A stretch of 64,000 nt of DNA, taken from contig JAACJM010000170.1 of the NCBI GenBank assembly GCA_013368315.1, positions 62,001 to 126,000 of the forward strand, in the 5' to 3' direction. Shown here one piece after another: positions 10,996-22,717 of the stretch (positions within the stretch are counted from its first letter, which is position 1; the number at the start of each line of letters is the position of its first letter). This DNA is from Tetrapyrgos nigripes. Its lineage: Eukaryota; Basidiomycota; Agaricomycetes; Agaricales; Campanellaceae. The notes under the pieces were generated by a model. The model did not search any database. It saw only the letters and a list, made by a program, of their open reading frames with translations, and had not been told where the DNA came from. Position numbers and translations under genes: made by a program.

Positions 10996-11597
10996 TAGGG
11001 CTCCGCGCCGTACGGTTTGTACTGGTACCGTACGACGGATACAGTCCCGTACCGTACAAGGCTGCTGCAGGGTCCAATACGGGTAAACCCATATTGGACC
11101 GTATTTTTTTACGGCCGTCGCACGGGTTTGTACGGTATACGGGTCAGCCATGCATCGGCGAAGGCTTTTCTCTCATACATACACTACCTCTGTCAATTAA
11201 ATATCGTCAAATACTGAGCAGTTTGCAGCGGAAAATCTTGGGAAAATTGATACTTGGTCACATTGAGGGAAAATGTACTTACCAAAAAAGGTGTATAGTA
11301 GAGACCTGCCGAAGTGTTACCGAAATGCTTTGTGCCTCAAAGTCATCTCGAACGCACTGTTAAGGTGAGCAGTGCACTACTTCAAATTGTTTCTCGCATT
11401 AATAAGTCCAAATAAGTCTATTTCAAATCAGATTCCTGGCCATTTCCCGGCAAAAGGACCCGTATACCCGTAATACTGCCGTATCAGTACCCGTCCCGTA
11501 TCGTACATACAAGCTTCCAGATGAACCCGTACGAATATGGGGACGGACCCGTAAAAAATACGGGCGTACCAGTATTACCGGACGGTGCGGAGCCCTA
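10996..11597. mobile_element. MITE with about 30 bp terminal inverted repeats
   Basis: The left end (TAGGGCTCCGCGCCGTACGG) and the complement of the right end (TAGGGCTCCGCACCGTCCGG) match almost throughout about 30 bp. The TAGGG terminus and imperfect CTAAT-containing flanks (gttCTAATt / acCTAATac) suggest a hAT-type non-autonomous element with a decayed 8 bp duplication. The interior is packed with CCGTAC/GTACGG and CGTATAC motifs and contains a hairpin at about 11071-11100 with arms GGTCCAATA/TATTGGACC. No coding frame is present. It sits between an intact and a truncated F-box gene. Confidence 0.75.
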
Positions 11598-11791
11598 CCT
11601 AATACCAGTCACCCCAGAAACCGCCGAGTAAATTGCGGCGCCATCTGACCAGACTTACTCGGGACTACCAATAGAGAGAGAATATCAAAATGCTGAAATG
11701 AAAATCAGAATGCAGACAGTCGCAAGTCAACATATAGAAGCTATGGACTGCAAAACTAGTCTTCAGGATTCTCTACCCGACCTAGTGCTCC

Positions 11792-12316
11792 CTAAGCCTG
11801 TGGTTTGTCAATCTCCAGCGCCAACTCCAAACCATCTCGTTCAAGAGCACGTAAGGGGACTCTACATCTCGGAAGGATCTGTGCCAAAGATCACTGGGTT
11901 TCGAGTGAAGAAGCGAACAGACAACTCGGAACGGATAAGTTGTGTAAACTTGTCGAGGTTGGAAGAGGATCCTGAAGTGTGCTGTCTGCGGGAGTTGACC
12001 ACGGACAAAATGGCTTCAGGGCTAGATGTAGAAAAATCCATCTCGTGTGTATCGTCATCTTCCTGGAACGCTACTCAAAAACGAGGACATTTGAGAAGCG
12101 GCAGTATTTCTCGCGAGGTTTCGGAAAGAGACTGTTGTAATCCAAAATACAAAGTTGTAAAGGAGTCGAGGGTGAGAACCCAATAGGAATAGTCGACATC
12201 CAACTCAAGCTCGGTGAGAACGGGCATGAGAGCAAGGACACCGAGTATAGGCAATCTTCGCATCTTTGAAGGTCGTCTCTCTGCTTTTTGAGCGTTGAAA
12301 GGGTTTCAGATAGCAA
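11792..12316 (-). pseudogene. truncated F-box paralogue (C-terminal part)
   Basis: The minus strand ends in RALERDGLELALEIDKPQA and a stop at 11794-11792, matching the position and style of the neighbouring F-box protein end (RALEKEGLGLTLLVY). Farther upstream, VLALMPVLTELELDVDYSYW corresponds to VLALTPTLTQISLNLNRTPG there. Stops interrupt the frame at about 12075, and the F-box and N-terminal two thirds are absent. The Sac3 gene starts about 190 bp beyond. This is a duplicated, truncated and decayed copy. An intron instead of a frameshift cannot be excluded. Confidence 0.6.
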
Positions 12317-12503
12317 GGAGACCTAAGTCCAATGCTAAGTGAGGATCACTGTGAGATTGCAGGAGTTTCCTCGATTGAAATACTGTTTCTTGAGTAGGAG
12401 GAACATGCAAATTGAAAAGCGGCTTGTCAGGTTGTTTGTCCTTGGTGCTGAAGCCAAACAAATACTACAATTATTCTCCTCCCTTTGCACCTTCATCCAC
12501 CAA

Positions 12504-15500
12504 ATGGAGGCCTCCTCTGCTTCACGTCATCGAGGACGCGGAGCCAGTGTTGTTCAAGATGGCAGGAGGCCTCATTCACGAAACAAAACCTGGAAAGCCG
12601 GGGACCCAACCAATCGAAGCGAGACGAGCACACCACATCATGGAAGTGACGGCGAGAGATGGGAACGTGGAGGTCACAGAGGTGGAGGAAGAGGCAGCAG
12701 AGGTGGTGGCCGTGGATCTGCAAGGGGTTCACCTGCGTCTGGGTCGAGAAATCTTCCAGCTTTGGACGTTTCGCCGCAGGACGAACCAATCCTCGCAACG
12801 CAAGAGGAACGCGACGAATTTTATCGCGAGGTACGATTTCTGAACTATTTTATGGCATTAAACTACTCAGGCTCTGTTTTCAGCTCTCGAAGGCGCGTGA
12901 AATCGAACGCAAGAATGCCATAGCTGAAGGAAAGATGGACGATCCTTTAGTGCCGAAGAGGCTGGAAGATGCCATAACAATGGTTGGAACATGTACAGAC
13001 ATGTGTCCCAGATTTGAAAGGTATCGGAGAGAAAGGGAGAATAACCTGTTTGAATGGGAAGTGGTGAGTGTTGATGTTATGTGGGCTGCGCGTCTATTTT
13101 GATTTGCTTCAAGATACCCGGAACAAAACGCGTCGACCACCAGCGTGCAGTGAAAATGTATGAAAGAGCTGCTGGTGATAAAGTCATTCCCTCAGATTTA
13201 CGCCCTCCTCATGTTCTCAAAGTATGTCCTAACGCCTTTAATTCGTCAAGTACTACTTACCCTTTGTCTCGTTAGCGAACACTCGATTACCTCTTTCACG
13301 ATCTTCTACCCCGCGGAGGATTCTCTCCTACATTCAATTTCATTCGGGATCGTTCCAGAGCTGTGAGAAATGACTTCACCATGCAGCACCAGACTGGAGA
13401 GCTTGCTATTAAATGTCATGATCGTTGTGCTCGCTTCCATATTGTTGCTCTACATTTAGAACGAGAAACTCCCGGATTCTCTATCGAAATGGAGGAACAG
13501 CAACTCATGAACAGTGAGTATTCTGACGCATGTCTCTTTCACATCGTTGACCGGTTGTCCCAGCTCTCCAGAGTCTAAAAGAGTTTTACGAAGATCAACG
13601 AGGTCGCTATGAATCTCCCACCGAACTCGAAATGCGTGTTTACCATCGGCTTATCCACATTCGTGACCAAAGAGAACGACATGACGACATCCCTCAACAC
13701 ATCCTTTCAAATCCTGTCTTTCAACTCACAACCGAGTTTCGACGTCATGTACAGCAAAAGAGTGCACCTATAACCAAAAGGTCTGCGCTCATGGTTGACG
13801 CAAAAGCGATGGAAATCTTCTCAAGATTAGCGAATGTGTTGAGGGAGCAAGGTAACGTCGTGATGATCTATTTAGTGGCCTGCATTCTCGAACGACTCTT
13901 CGGAAAGGAGACCATTGACAACATCGAAGACATCCGTAATGATCTCAGTATTCCTGATATCATTGACGGTGTTGTGACCGAATCTGAAGAGGAGGAGCAG
14001 ATGTATGAGGAGCAGGAGATGCATGATGAATTGATTGATGAGGCGGAGGGTCCTCAGATAGAAGAGATAGAGCCTTCTCAACCCCAGACGGCTTTCACTG
14101 CGTCACCATGGCCAGCGGCAAGCACGGTCAATGGCGCAACCTCGGCCTTTGGCTTTCCGTCTTCCTCGAGTACGCCCCAATCAGGCTCAGCCTTCTCCAA
14201 TCTACAGACGTCGTCAACAAATGCCTTTGGTACAGCTAGCGTTTTCGGAACGTCTGCTTTCCAATCCGCTCCAAACCCCAGCGTTTTTGGAGCTCCAGCC
14301 ACTGCTAATGGGTTGTCTGCATTTGCACAAGCAGCCCATGCCACTGCTGCGTCGATACCAAAGCAAGTGGACTCGTCGGCGCCTGTATCAGTTTTCTCGT
14401 CATCTTCGACGCCTTCGGCTTTTCAGCCTGCGAGACCGAACCTAGCACCTCCAAACCCTCCAGCACTCTCATTGTTACATGCCCCTGCCCCGCAAGCACC
14501 AAAGCCTCCGACAAGATCGCTGGTCGATGCTCCTCCACTCATTGATGAATTGGCTTCCCCAGCACCTCCAGCGATGCCATCACCTTTTTCTCTCCCACAA
14601 TCCGACACGACCAAGTCTATTTTCTCAACTCCTTTACCTTTTGGAATTCAGTCTAAACCACCCACTGCCACAACTAACGTGGCAGATTCAGCTTTGAACC
14701 CCACGGCTCCCATTTTCAAACCATCTTCATCTCTGCCTCCAGCTTCTACACCACCACCACAACGAGCACAGCCTCAGAAACCTCCGCCCCTACTCTTTAA
14801 TACTCCATCACCTGTACCTCCAATATCGACTATACATCCTGCTCCTTTGTTCTCCCAACCCTCTGGGCTATCGCCGACGGTTAATGGCAGCAACGTCAGT
14901 CCAACTACTGGTCTGCCCAGGATCAACACTACCAATCTCCAACCCCGACCCCAGCCTGCCGAAACAGCAGCTCAGGTACCTTCCACGCCAACAGTGCCTC
15001 CATTACTCCCTCGGCCACAGCCCATCAGCCTACCTCCTACTCCAACAGTCCCGTCAGCTGCTACTTCCAATCCTCATTTGGCTTTCCTGAAACCAAGCCT
15101 GATCACGGCAAACCTGCCATCAAGTAGTAGCACTGAGATCCTCAGCCCACTACAGCTTAATTCGCCTGCAGTTTCGAGGCAATCCAGTATTCAAAATTTT
15201 GCTGGCCTTTCTACGCCTACCGTCAAACGCTCCTTTACGTTTGACGGATTAGGTCTAGCTCAAGGACATTCTAGTCCGCTCGGTGCTAAAGGCAAGGGCA
15301 AGGCCAAAGCACTAGACAATGACGACGACGTCACGGAGCCCTTTGAAGAAGAGATCTCTAAAGCAGTCGCTTTCGAAAGACGGTCTTCTGTCGTGAAAAT
15401 TTGCTTTTCCACTTGGAGAGAGCAGTTTGCTGAACGAGTCGCGTATGCAGAGGCTGTTCGTAATAGCGACGACTACAAGACTAAACTGCAGCAACAGCAG

Positions 15501-17509
15501 CAGCAGCAGCTTGCAAAGTCCCAGCCAAAGCCGAGCGGAATCATAAAACGCAGGCTGTCCTCGATCTCTCTCAACTCTTCCGTTCCTGCTTCAGGCGACT
15601 TGACCATGCGATCCCCAGCCAAAAAGCGCGCAAGACATCGCGAATCAAGGGGTTATCAACCTCCAAGAACAGATGATGAACTAGCAAAACGATTGAAAGA
15701 GGTGCAGATAGTTTTTACCTTTCCACTTTCGACGACGAGTCCTCAATACCTTCGTTTTTCTTTCTTTTCGTTTTCCTTCCTTTGCACATTCGGCAGAATC
15801 AAGAAGAACACCAACATTGGTGGGCTCAAGGATCGTTGTTACAAGTTGCGCGTAATCATGTCAAGGACAACACTCCTTTGGGTTCCAACAAGTCACTTTT
15901 GAAAAATTGGGCTTTTTGGATTTCGTTCAACCCCGTGGTTGACGCGACAGCAATTTGGGTGCAGAAAAAGTTTAGTGTGCCGGATTCGGGAGATTGGCTG
16001 GGTGATGTTGCGTTCTCGATACCGCTCATTGCTGGTGCAGATCCTCGAACTGCGTCACCCGGTGTCATTATCTTTGAATGCACTCCAGTAGACGGTATCG
16101 ATGATGAGCTGGAACGGTCAGTCTTTGCGTTTATCTCTCTTGCGTTTTGTGTGATGTTTATGTCCTTCTAGGAAATATCGTGCTCTGGATGACTGTGCAC
16201 GTCTCCGAGATATCATCAAGGCACTTCTAGCCAAACGTTGTTTCATCCCGTCTTTACTTGTGCTCTACTGGAGTGAAGGCTCGAGTACAACTCCAGCCCC
16301 AGATTTCCTTGACATGGTTAGTTTTGTTCTCCTGTTCTGTACTGCTTGCTCAACAACGGTATAGGTAAACAAACTTGTTCAAGACGAAGTGTTGGGTAAT
16401 TTCAGCATTTTCCCCGTCACAACCGCAACCAAAGATGTCGACTCCAAGTTTTCCAACGCTCTGGCGTCGACGCCCATCGACGTTGAAGGCAAACTCGTTC
16501 GTTCGCTGACGTTGTCAGGTGTGTTGTTTGGTGGCTTAGTCAGCTTGAGGTATCACTTACACTGAACTGCTCACAGGTGTCTTCAAGTTTTTTGACGCGT
16601 CACTTGATTCCTTTGCGTCTGAGTGGATTGAGAACATTTCTATCCATGGTCATTGTAAGTTTCTCTGCAAATTTGGACGCTGGAAGATCTTTTGACGCGT
16701 CTTCCATGTACAGTCAACTGGATGTTGTATGGTCGTCTGATCCAATCTGTGGTTGCTCTTTTGAACACGATGATGGAATTGATATCCAGACTTCTTGACG
16801 CAGATCATAAAGAAAGCCTGCCTTCCTTCCCCGCTGATGTCGAAGACTCCATGTCAGGGTATGACACTGCTATTGAATGGCTAGTTAGTGCGCGACTAGA
16901 TAGCCACAATATCGCGGCAGATCTTCAGGCCCACCGAGACATTGGGCATCCTTTCCCCGCACACTCATTCATTGAATATTTGCGGGAGCTCATCCACCTT
17001 AACACCGAGCGTTTCCTTGGACTTTCGTCCAATTCACTCGTATTCCATGTACCCATATCAGACTTGGAGTCAGCATCACACGAGTGGAAGATGTCTATCG
17101 AACCCCATCAAGTATCAATGAACCAAGCTTTGACTCTCAGTCTGCGGAGGTCACCCAAAAGACGAAGTCTTTCTTCCGCGGTGGACACTGAGAGTTCTAG
17201 GTGAGTTTTTTCAAGTCTCATGGTGTTTTGCACAATAATGACTCTTTCTGCAGCAGCAAACGTCGTCGACTATCTGTTTCAGGCTCGTCTTCCGTCGACA
17301 CAGTTTCCTTTCCTAGTCGGAGCCCGACACCCAGCCCTCTCGTCAATGGTAATGGCCGACTGAGCGTGTCGCCTGATCCTAGCGATGGTGCCGTCACAGT
17401 CTCAAGTGACACTGAGGTGGAGACCCCCAAGGCTCCAACAGTCACAATTGCGATGCTTCGTGCTCTCACAAAAAACCTGAAGGAAAAATATGGGTCTTCC
17501 TCGTCGTGA
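12504..17509 (+). CDS. SAC3: Sac3/GANP family mRNA export protein (TREX-2 scaffold)
   Basis: Eleven exons (12504-12830, 12884-13063, 13114-13221, 13276-13513, 13564-15701, 15797-16116, 16172-16316, 16365-16518, 16577-16654, 16714-17200, 17254-17509) give 1476 residues. An Arg/Gly-rich N-terminus (RGG-like) precedes the Sac3 domain, which begins near residue 140 with GTCTDMCPRFERYRRE. A Phe-Gly-rich region at about 470-550 (AFG, VFG, FGAP) resembles FG nucleoporin repeats. A Pro/Ser-rich linker, a helical stretch with a Gln tract near 15488 (the position expected for Cdc31/Sus1 binding) and a C-terminal segment like animal GANP/MCM3AP follow. Sac3 scaffolds TREX-2 at the nuclear pore and couples transcription to mRNA export. 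Exon 5 (2138 nt) holds most disordered parts. Yeast Sac3 is about 1300 residues, so the length fits. Confidence 0.92.
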
Positions 17510-17759
17510 TATGCATGTAATGCCCGTTGGATGTTTTCTCATTTATCGCAAATCACATTTGTATCTCCAGTCTTTAACAATCCGTTTTGTATTGCTACCA
17601 TATAGCTTGCTATCGATTTACTTGTTGGATGGACCTACCGACTTTTCTTTTGGACATAGAGGATTCTTATGTAATCGCCGCTGAGGGGCTTAACGACGCA
17701 TTTCGGACGTCAGTTTAAGAAGTCTGAGACTTTTTGTATCTTACTTCCATCTCGAGCCA

Positions 17760-19690
17760 ATGAGCTCCGCAGAACTCCAGACTGCTAGCAGTGGCCGGAC
17801 ATTTTCCAAACTGAACATCGAGCTCGAACCTGATCCGGATTATGAACCAGTCATTGAGGAACTGAAAGTGACGTTCGTCCCACCTCTTTACTTGCAAAGA
17901 AGGATCTGGATTTTGGACGTGCTGAGGAGAGAAAGCATCACCAATGTAAGTTGCCACTTAGGGGCTTACTCGCATGGATCAATCTCTCGAGGCCGATTTT
18001 AATGTTCCAATCAGGTACTCGACGTCGGCTGCGGCGAGGGGCAAATACTCTCTGTCCTCTGCCAGCCTGCACCATGGCTCACAGCACCTCCACCTGATAT
18101 CTTACCGCCCAAGTCTGACGATTTTCTTGCCCATTCTTCTCCAATACACTTGTTCAATGACGCTACCGACCCTATCCCAAATCTTCATCCCACTCGTATC
18201 GCAGGACTCGACATCGCAGATCGCGATCTCCGATTTGCCATAGAAGCAACAAAACAACCAGCAGATGTGACATCCGGGCCCGAAAGCGACCCTTGGCTGC
18301 GTGCTCGTGCCAGTGTAAGATGGGAAGAGCTGTCAGTTCAAATCTGGAAAGGTGGATTACAAGTGATAAACGAAGAATTTGTGGGAGTGGAATGTATTGT
18401 CAGTACCGAAGTGTGAGTTTGCTCCCGATTGGGAGAATACTACTACGAGAGACATGACAGTAGCTGATTAGAACGATGGTTTTTTATATTGGTGTTGGCA
18501 GTATCGAACACCTTGCACCCAACATATTTCCCTTCTTCGGTCCAGTTCTACTCGGTGTCTACCATCCTCGATTCTTCCTCATCACCACGCCTTCGTATAA
18601 ATTTAATGCACGGTTTACACCTCCCAATTCTGCACCATCTGTCAGGGCAGGTCAAGGTTTTCTTGATCCGACTGGACGTACAGACAGGATATTCCGACAC
18701 GATGACCATAAATTTGAATGGACCCCTGAAGAGTTCAAACAGTATTGTGAGAAGGAGGCAGCAGAATGGGGCTACACTGTAGATATTGGCGATATAGGAA
18801 GACCCATAGAGCCAGACGAATGGGGTCGAGACACAGAGCTGGGCGGTGCTTCCTTAGTCGCGTCCTTCAAAAGGGTCGATGACCCGGCAGTGGGTAGGGA
18901 TAGTTTAGAGCAAAGGGCCAGGACCCTTGTGAAAACGCTCTCGGAACAGTCCAACGAAGTGACAGCGGACGCCGACCACGAGCTCCTTGCCGACCACTTC
19001 CATTCTGCACACGAACAAGCCAGGAAACTTGACACCATGGGGGACATCGGAGATATCGTGAAAGCGAAGATGGAGGAGTTTTCCGAGTCATTCATGCGAC
19101 TGGATGAACTGTGGTTTGAACGGGACGTAGCCATCGCTTGCGGAGGGTGGATAGAAGTTCTCATTAAAGCAATTGAGGAGTACGAAGGGCTCATATTGAA
19201 GAAGGATACAAGAGCGGAAGAAGCACTATCTCCAGGATCCGAAAGCAACCCTGTGCGGCAAAGAGAGCTTTGGGTAGTCGAGATCGTGGGAGGTACCAAC
19301 CATCCGAGGATGCTTTGGCCGTCGACAGAAGAAGAGATAGATCAGGATAGGAGCATGGAATATTTACCCCCGGACTTCAACCCTGAAGAAGAATACAAGA
19401 CCGAGTATGAGTATGGGTTTAGCAGCGGAGAAGGCGAGACAAGTACCGGAGCGGACGGAGACATTTCCTGGGGAGAAGAGGAAGATACGGCTGATGTCAC
19501 GAGCAGCTGGGGAAACAGTCCGTGGATTGGAAAATCCGATGAGGACCGTGAACCTTGGGGTAGCAAATATGAGGAAGAAGAGAATCCTTGGATACAAGGG
19601 ACTCCTCGTAGAGAAGAGGGCTTGACGAGAAGCTCAAGCAGTTCAACTGCAGGATGGGATGGAGACCAGAGCGACGCCACGACTTCTTGA
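17760..19690 (+). CDS. HEN1: HEN1-type small RNA 2'-O-methyltransferase
   Basis: Three exons (17760-17945, 18015-18412, 18502-19690) encode 590 residues. VLDVGCGEG (near 63-71) is the SAM-binding motif. EVIEHL, reassembled across intron 2, and HDDHKFEW supply the Glu-Glu-His and His ligands that define the HEN1 family's metal-dependent catalytic centre. HEN1 methylates the 2'-OH at the 3' end of small RNAs and so protects them from tailing and decay. No dsRNA-binding or La domain precedes the methyltransferase, so it is the compact form seen in animals and bacteria. The C-terminal 75 residues are acidic, Ser-rich and studded with Trp next to Gly, Pro or Ser (SWG, PWIG, PWG, PWIQG, GWDG). It lies 250 bp downstream of Sac3 in the same direction and converges on the V-ATPase gene. 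Confidence 0.9.
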
Positions 19691-19889
19691 TAGTGATTTG
19701 CATATTCTCAGACAGACAATTTTGGACACAATATACGAGTAACACAGGAAACGTCCATGAATTATGATTAGTGGTACATGCTAACTGTCAACACATTCGT
19801 GAGCAAGTTTGGAGGAAACAGTAGTCAGATAACGGACCTGGTATAGAAGAGGGTGATGTAACTCCAATCCACAATGCAATAGTATCCTT

Positions 19890-20226
19890 TCATGACTCTA
19901 CTCTCATTGACCGTTGCGGAGCTGTGAGTAAAAGTTGTAAGGAATTGTACGACTGTCCAACTGGCACACGAAGACACACCAATAAGAGGGTGAAGCTGAG
20001 CCATATAAGTGACCATCCACATCAAATAACAAGCAGCCAACGCCAGCATCAACGATGTCCGGACAACCCTATTTCCAAGCAGACAGCATTGAGGAGAATG
20101 TCAACCGTAGGATACGTGGTAATGTACGCACACTTGATTGGGACCTTTGGGAGTAAACAAGGCTGCGAGTGCCATGAGACCTACGACAATCACCAGGACC
20201 AGAAAGACAGGGAGTATAGAGGCCAT
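19890..20226 (-). CDS. VMA9: V-type ATPase subunit e
   Basis: Three exons on the minus strand (20226-20132, 20068-19980, 19921-19890) encode 71 residues. The protein has two membrane segments: MASILPVFLVLVIVVGLMAL, then, after TPKGPNQV, LMLALAACYLMWMVTYMAQL. It ends HPLIAPQRS. The CQLHPL/AQLHPL and PRRS-like ending and the overall size match subunit e (yeast Vma9, 73 residues) of the V0 sector of the vacuolar proton pump. Donor and acceptor sites are canonical and the phases close. The gene is too small and too split to be seen as a single frame. It converges on HEN1, with 199 bp between the stops. Confidence 0.87.
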
Positions 20227-20433
20227 TGCGGTAGAGACTGCGGTCGACGTCAGCAGCGAACAGGTAACAGTGCTTATGCGTGGGAACTACTTTCCGACTT
20301 TGTATCTCAGCCTCATTGACAGTGTCTTCAATGTTCTTGAATAAAAAGGCATAGTAAGTACATGTAGGATCCTATACTACAAAAATTATCTCGATTAAGT
20401 ACTTTAAATGATACTACTGCTAGCTGAATCCAT

Positions 20434-22717
20434 TCACCGCGGAGTTAGCTGAACCATGAGAGGTTCCAATGCCATTGTGAAAAAGTCCTTCATACCCCGT
20501 TTGTATTTTCGTTCGTCAAATCCGTCTGCGAACCGTAAATCAAATTTAACCAAAATCTTGCTAACCAGCATCCGCATCTCCAGGTACGCAAAATTCTTTC
20601 CGACACAGCCCGAGGGCCCAACTGAGAAGGGGTGGAATGCAGATATGTTATGAATGAAATCATGGCGATCCAGCAACGAGGGCTCTAGCACCTTCTTGTC
20701 CTCCTCGGAAAGCCAACGTTCAGGTAGAAACGTCTCCGGGAAAGAGAAGTTCCGTGGGTCGCGGTGCACTGAGAAGATATGCACGGCAAGAGCCGTGTTC
20801 GGTGGGATATAGCTACGCCGAACGGTCAGTAAATCGTCCGAAGAGAAACACTTGGGGATGGACTGACTGCGTCCCGAGCATGCGACCTCCCGTTTCACTT
20901 GTTGTGGCCCGAGGACTCCCACTGGGCACCGGAGGAAGTAACCGAAGAGTTTCATTACTGGGATCAGTGATCTCTTAGCATTGCATGCCTTCTTTGAGAT
21001 TGAGAAAGAGCACATACATCACGGCATTCAAATAAGGCATTCGAGACTGTTCAGCAAAATCTAAAGCCCGATCTTCGTGCCTGTCGATCTCTGCTCGAAG
21101 TCGACGGTAGGTCATCGGATTGGAAAGAAGCAGGTAGAAAAGGTTCACAACTGTGCTCGCGCTCGTGTCCGCACCGCCAGATATTGCTATCAAAACTTCA
21201 AAAGATGAGCCGGTATGATAGCAGAAGAAATGTACCTAATAACGCTGCAAGACCACACTCAGTGGCGGATCACCAGGTGAAAAAAATACGTACTGACAAT
21301 CGGCAAAGGCTTCAGCTTCAGTGGGCGGATTTGAGATAGTCCCTCCTTCATTATACTGAAAATAGGCGTCATTTCAGTACCTTTTCACATGTTCCATGAT
21401 CGAAAAAAATCACCAGATAATAAAATAAGTCTTTGTGGATTGGGCGCCTCGCCTTTCTATTACGAGCGAACTGCGTCGAGCAAGCAATCATCCTCCTTCG
21501 ATTCCCCGCAAGAAATGGCGTCCTGAACAATAGCTGTCCAAACCATGGAACGTGACTGAACAACAACCCAGTCCTGGGCCGAATAGTTCATCGGTTAGCC
21601 ACGGCGAGCTGGAAATCTTGCAACCCACTTACTTCTGAGCTTCTTCTAGCATCGGCCACAGCCCCCCGACATCACCATCACGCATCATCTCAGTTGCACC
21701 TCCAAAACTGGAACACTGATTCATATCTCGACAATAAGTGGGCGTAAGAGGACTCACATGAAATCAGACATCATATCGTAACTAGGAAGACGGTTAGCAA
21801 CTGTTGTTATCCTCTTCACCGTTGAACGCTCACGCAAAATAGAAAATCCATTTGGTGAGATTCACCGAGTTGGATTGTTGACCAAGAGCACCAGCAAGCT
21901 GAGACGTTCTCGCGTTAATCAAAGGTTCGTATTCTTTCAACGCGGTGCTGCTGAAAGCTTGATTCCAGGGGCGTCGACGCGTAGCATGCTCCTTAGTGTT
22001 CCTTAAAGAAATCAATGACCGTGCTGCAGCATCTTCCGGGTATCTTCCGTCGAACCCTAGAGTAGATCCAATCCATGAGTAAGATATAATCAGGGATGAG
22101 ATTTTGAACACGGGGTACCTACAGGGGCCTTTTGGTAATTCGGAACCCCCAAGGACTGGAAGGATAGAACCGGCGTTCTGTATGCTCAGTTCGTTGGGAC
22201 CTAGAGACTGAGATTAGGGGGGATTAAAATTTTTTTGCTCAAAAACGAACGCACCAACACGGACGATGTCGCCGTATTTTTGATGAAGCCGCCACAGATA
22301 AATATGTTGTCGGCCTTGTTGTGAGACAAAAGCCATCCACAATTTGGACAGTTTGCAGAGGACTGGTCCTGGATAATTCCCCAAAGGATGCCACGGGGAA
22401 AGACGATACACGACTATGCATGTCACCAATGTGAAGAAATACGTAGAGAAGATGAAACATATGGACAAGAAGATTGAAGAAAAATGCTGTTGCACGGAGA
22501 ATGATAATGCAGATGGAATAGCGATAAGTAGCACAGCGAGGTGAAGTGGCGAATGCGTTTCCGAAAGCTTGAAAACAAAGTACGATACCTGTGAAATGGA
22601 ATGAGTCGGTAACTAGCATACAACACAAAGGAAAAGTTGACTTACGGTCCCGAATCCAACAGCTAGGAGGAGAGAGTCAAAGTGAACATGGGACTGGTCG
22701 AATAATGAGTCTCTCAT
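20434..22717 (-). CDS. cytochrome P450 monooxygenase
   Basis: The multi-exon minus-strand gene begins at 22717 (MRDSLFDQSHVHFDS) with exons 22717-22646, 22588-22255, 22200-22123, 22056-21834, 21781-21758 and further ones to a stop at 20434. The N-terminus has several hydrophobic stretches for ER anchoring, then a Pro-rich hinge (HPLGNYPGP). The I-helix oxygen-activation motif is GGADTSAS (about 21170), the K-helix is ETLR (about 20955), then PERW and the heme loop FSVGPSGCVG with its cysteine ligand (about 20600). A 54 bp intron near 20870-20820 removes an in-frame stop and links GGRMLGT to HYIPPNT. The substrate is unknown. The family is typical of basidiomycete CYPs used in xenobiotic or secondary metabolism, but no CYP number can be assigned. 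No cluster partner is seen nearby. Confidence 0.87.

Noticed and set aside
11698..12186. 162-codon plus-strand frame downstream of the MITE
   Set aside because: Antisense to a recognisable F-box remnant; its own translation shows no domain.
20434..21015. 193-codon frame as a complete P450 C-terminal exon
   Set aside because: It reads through two intron regions in the wrong phase; the conserved ETLR and HYIPPNT parts need splicing.
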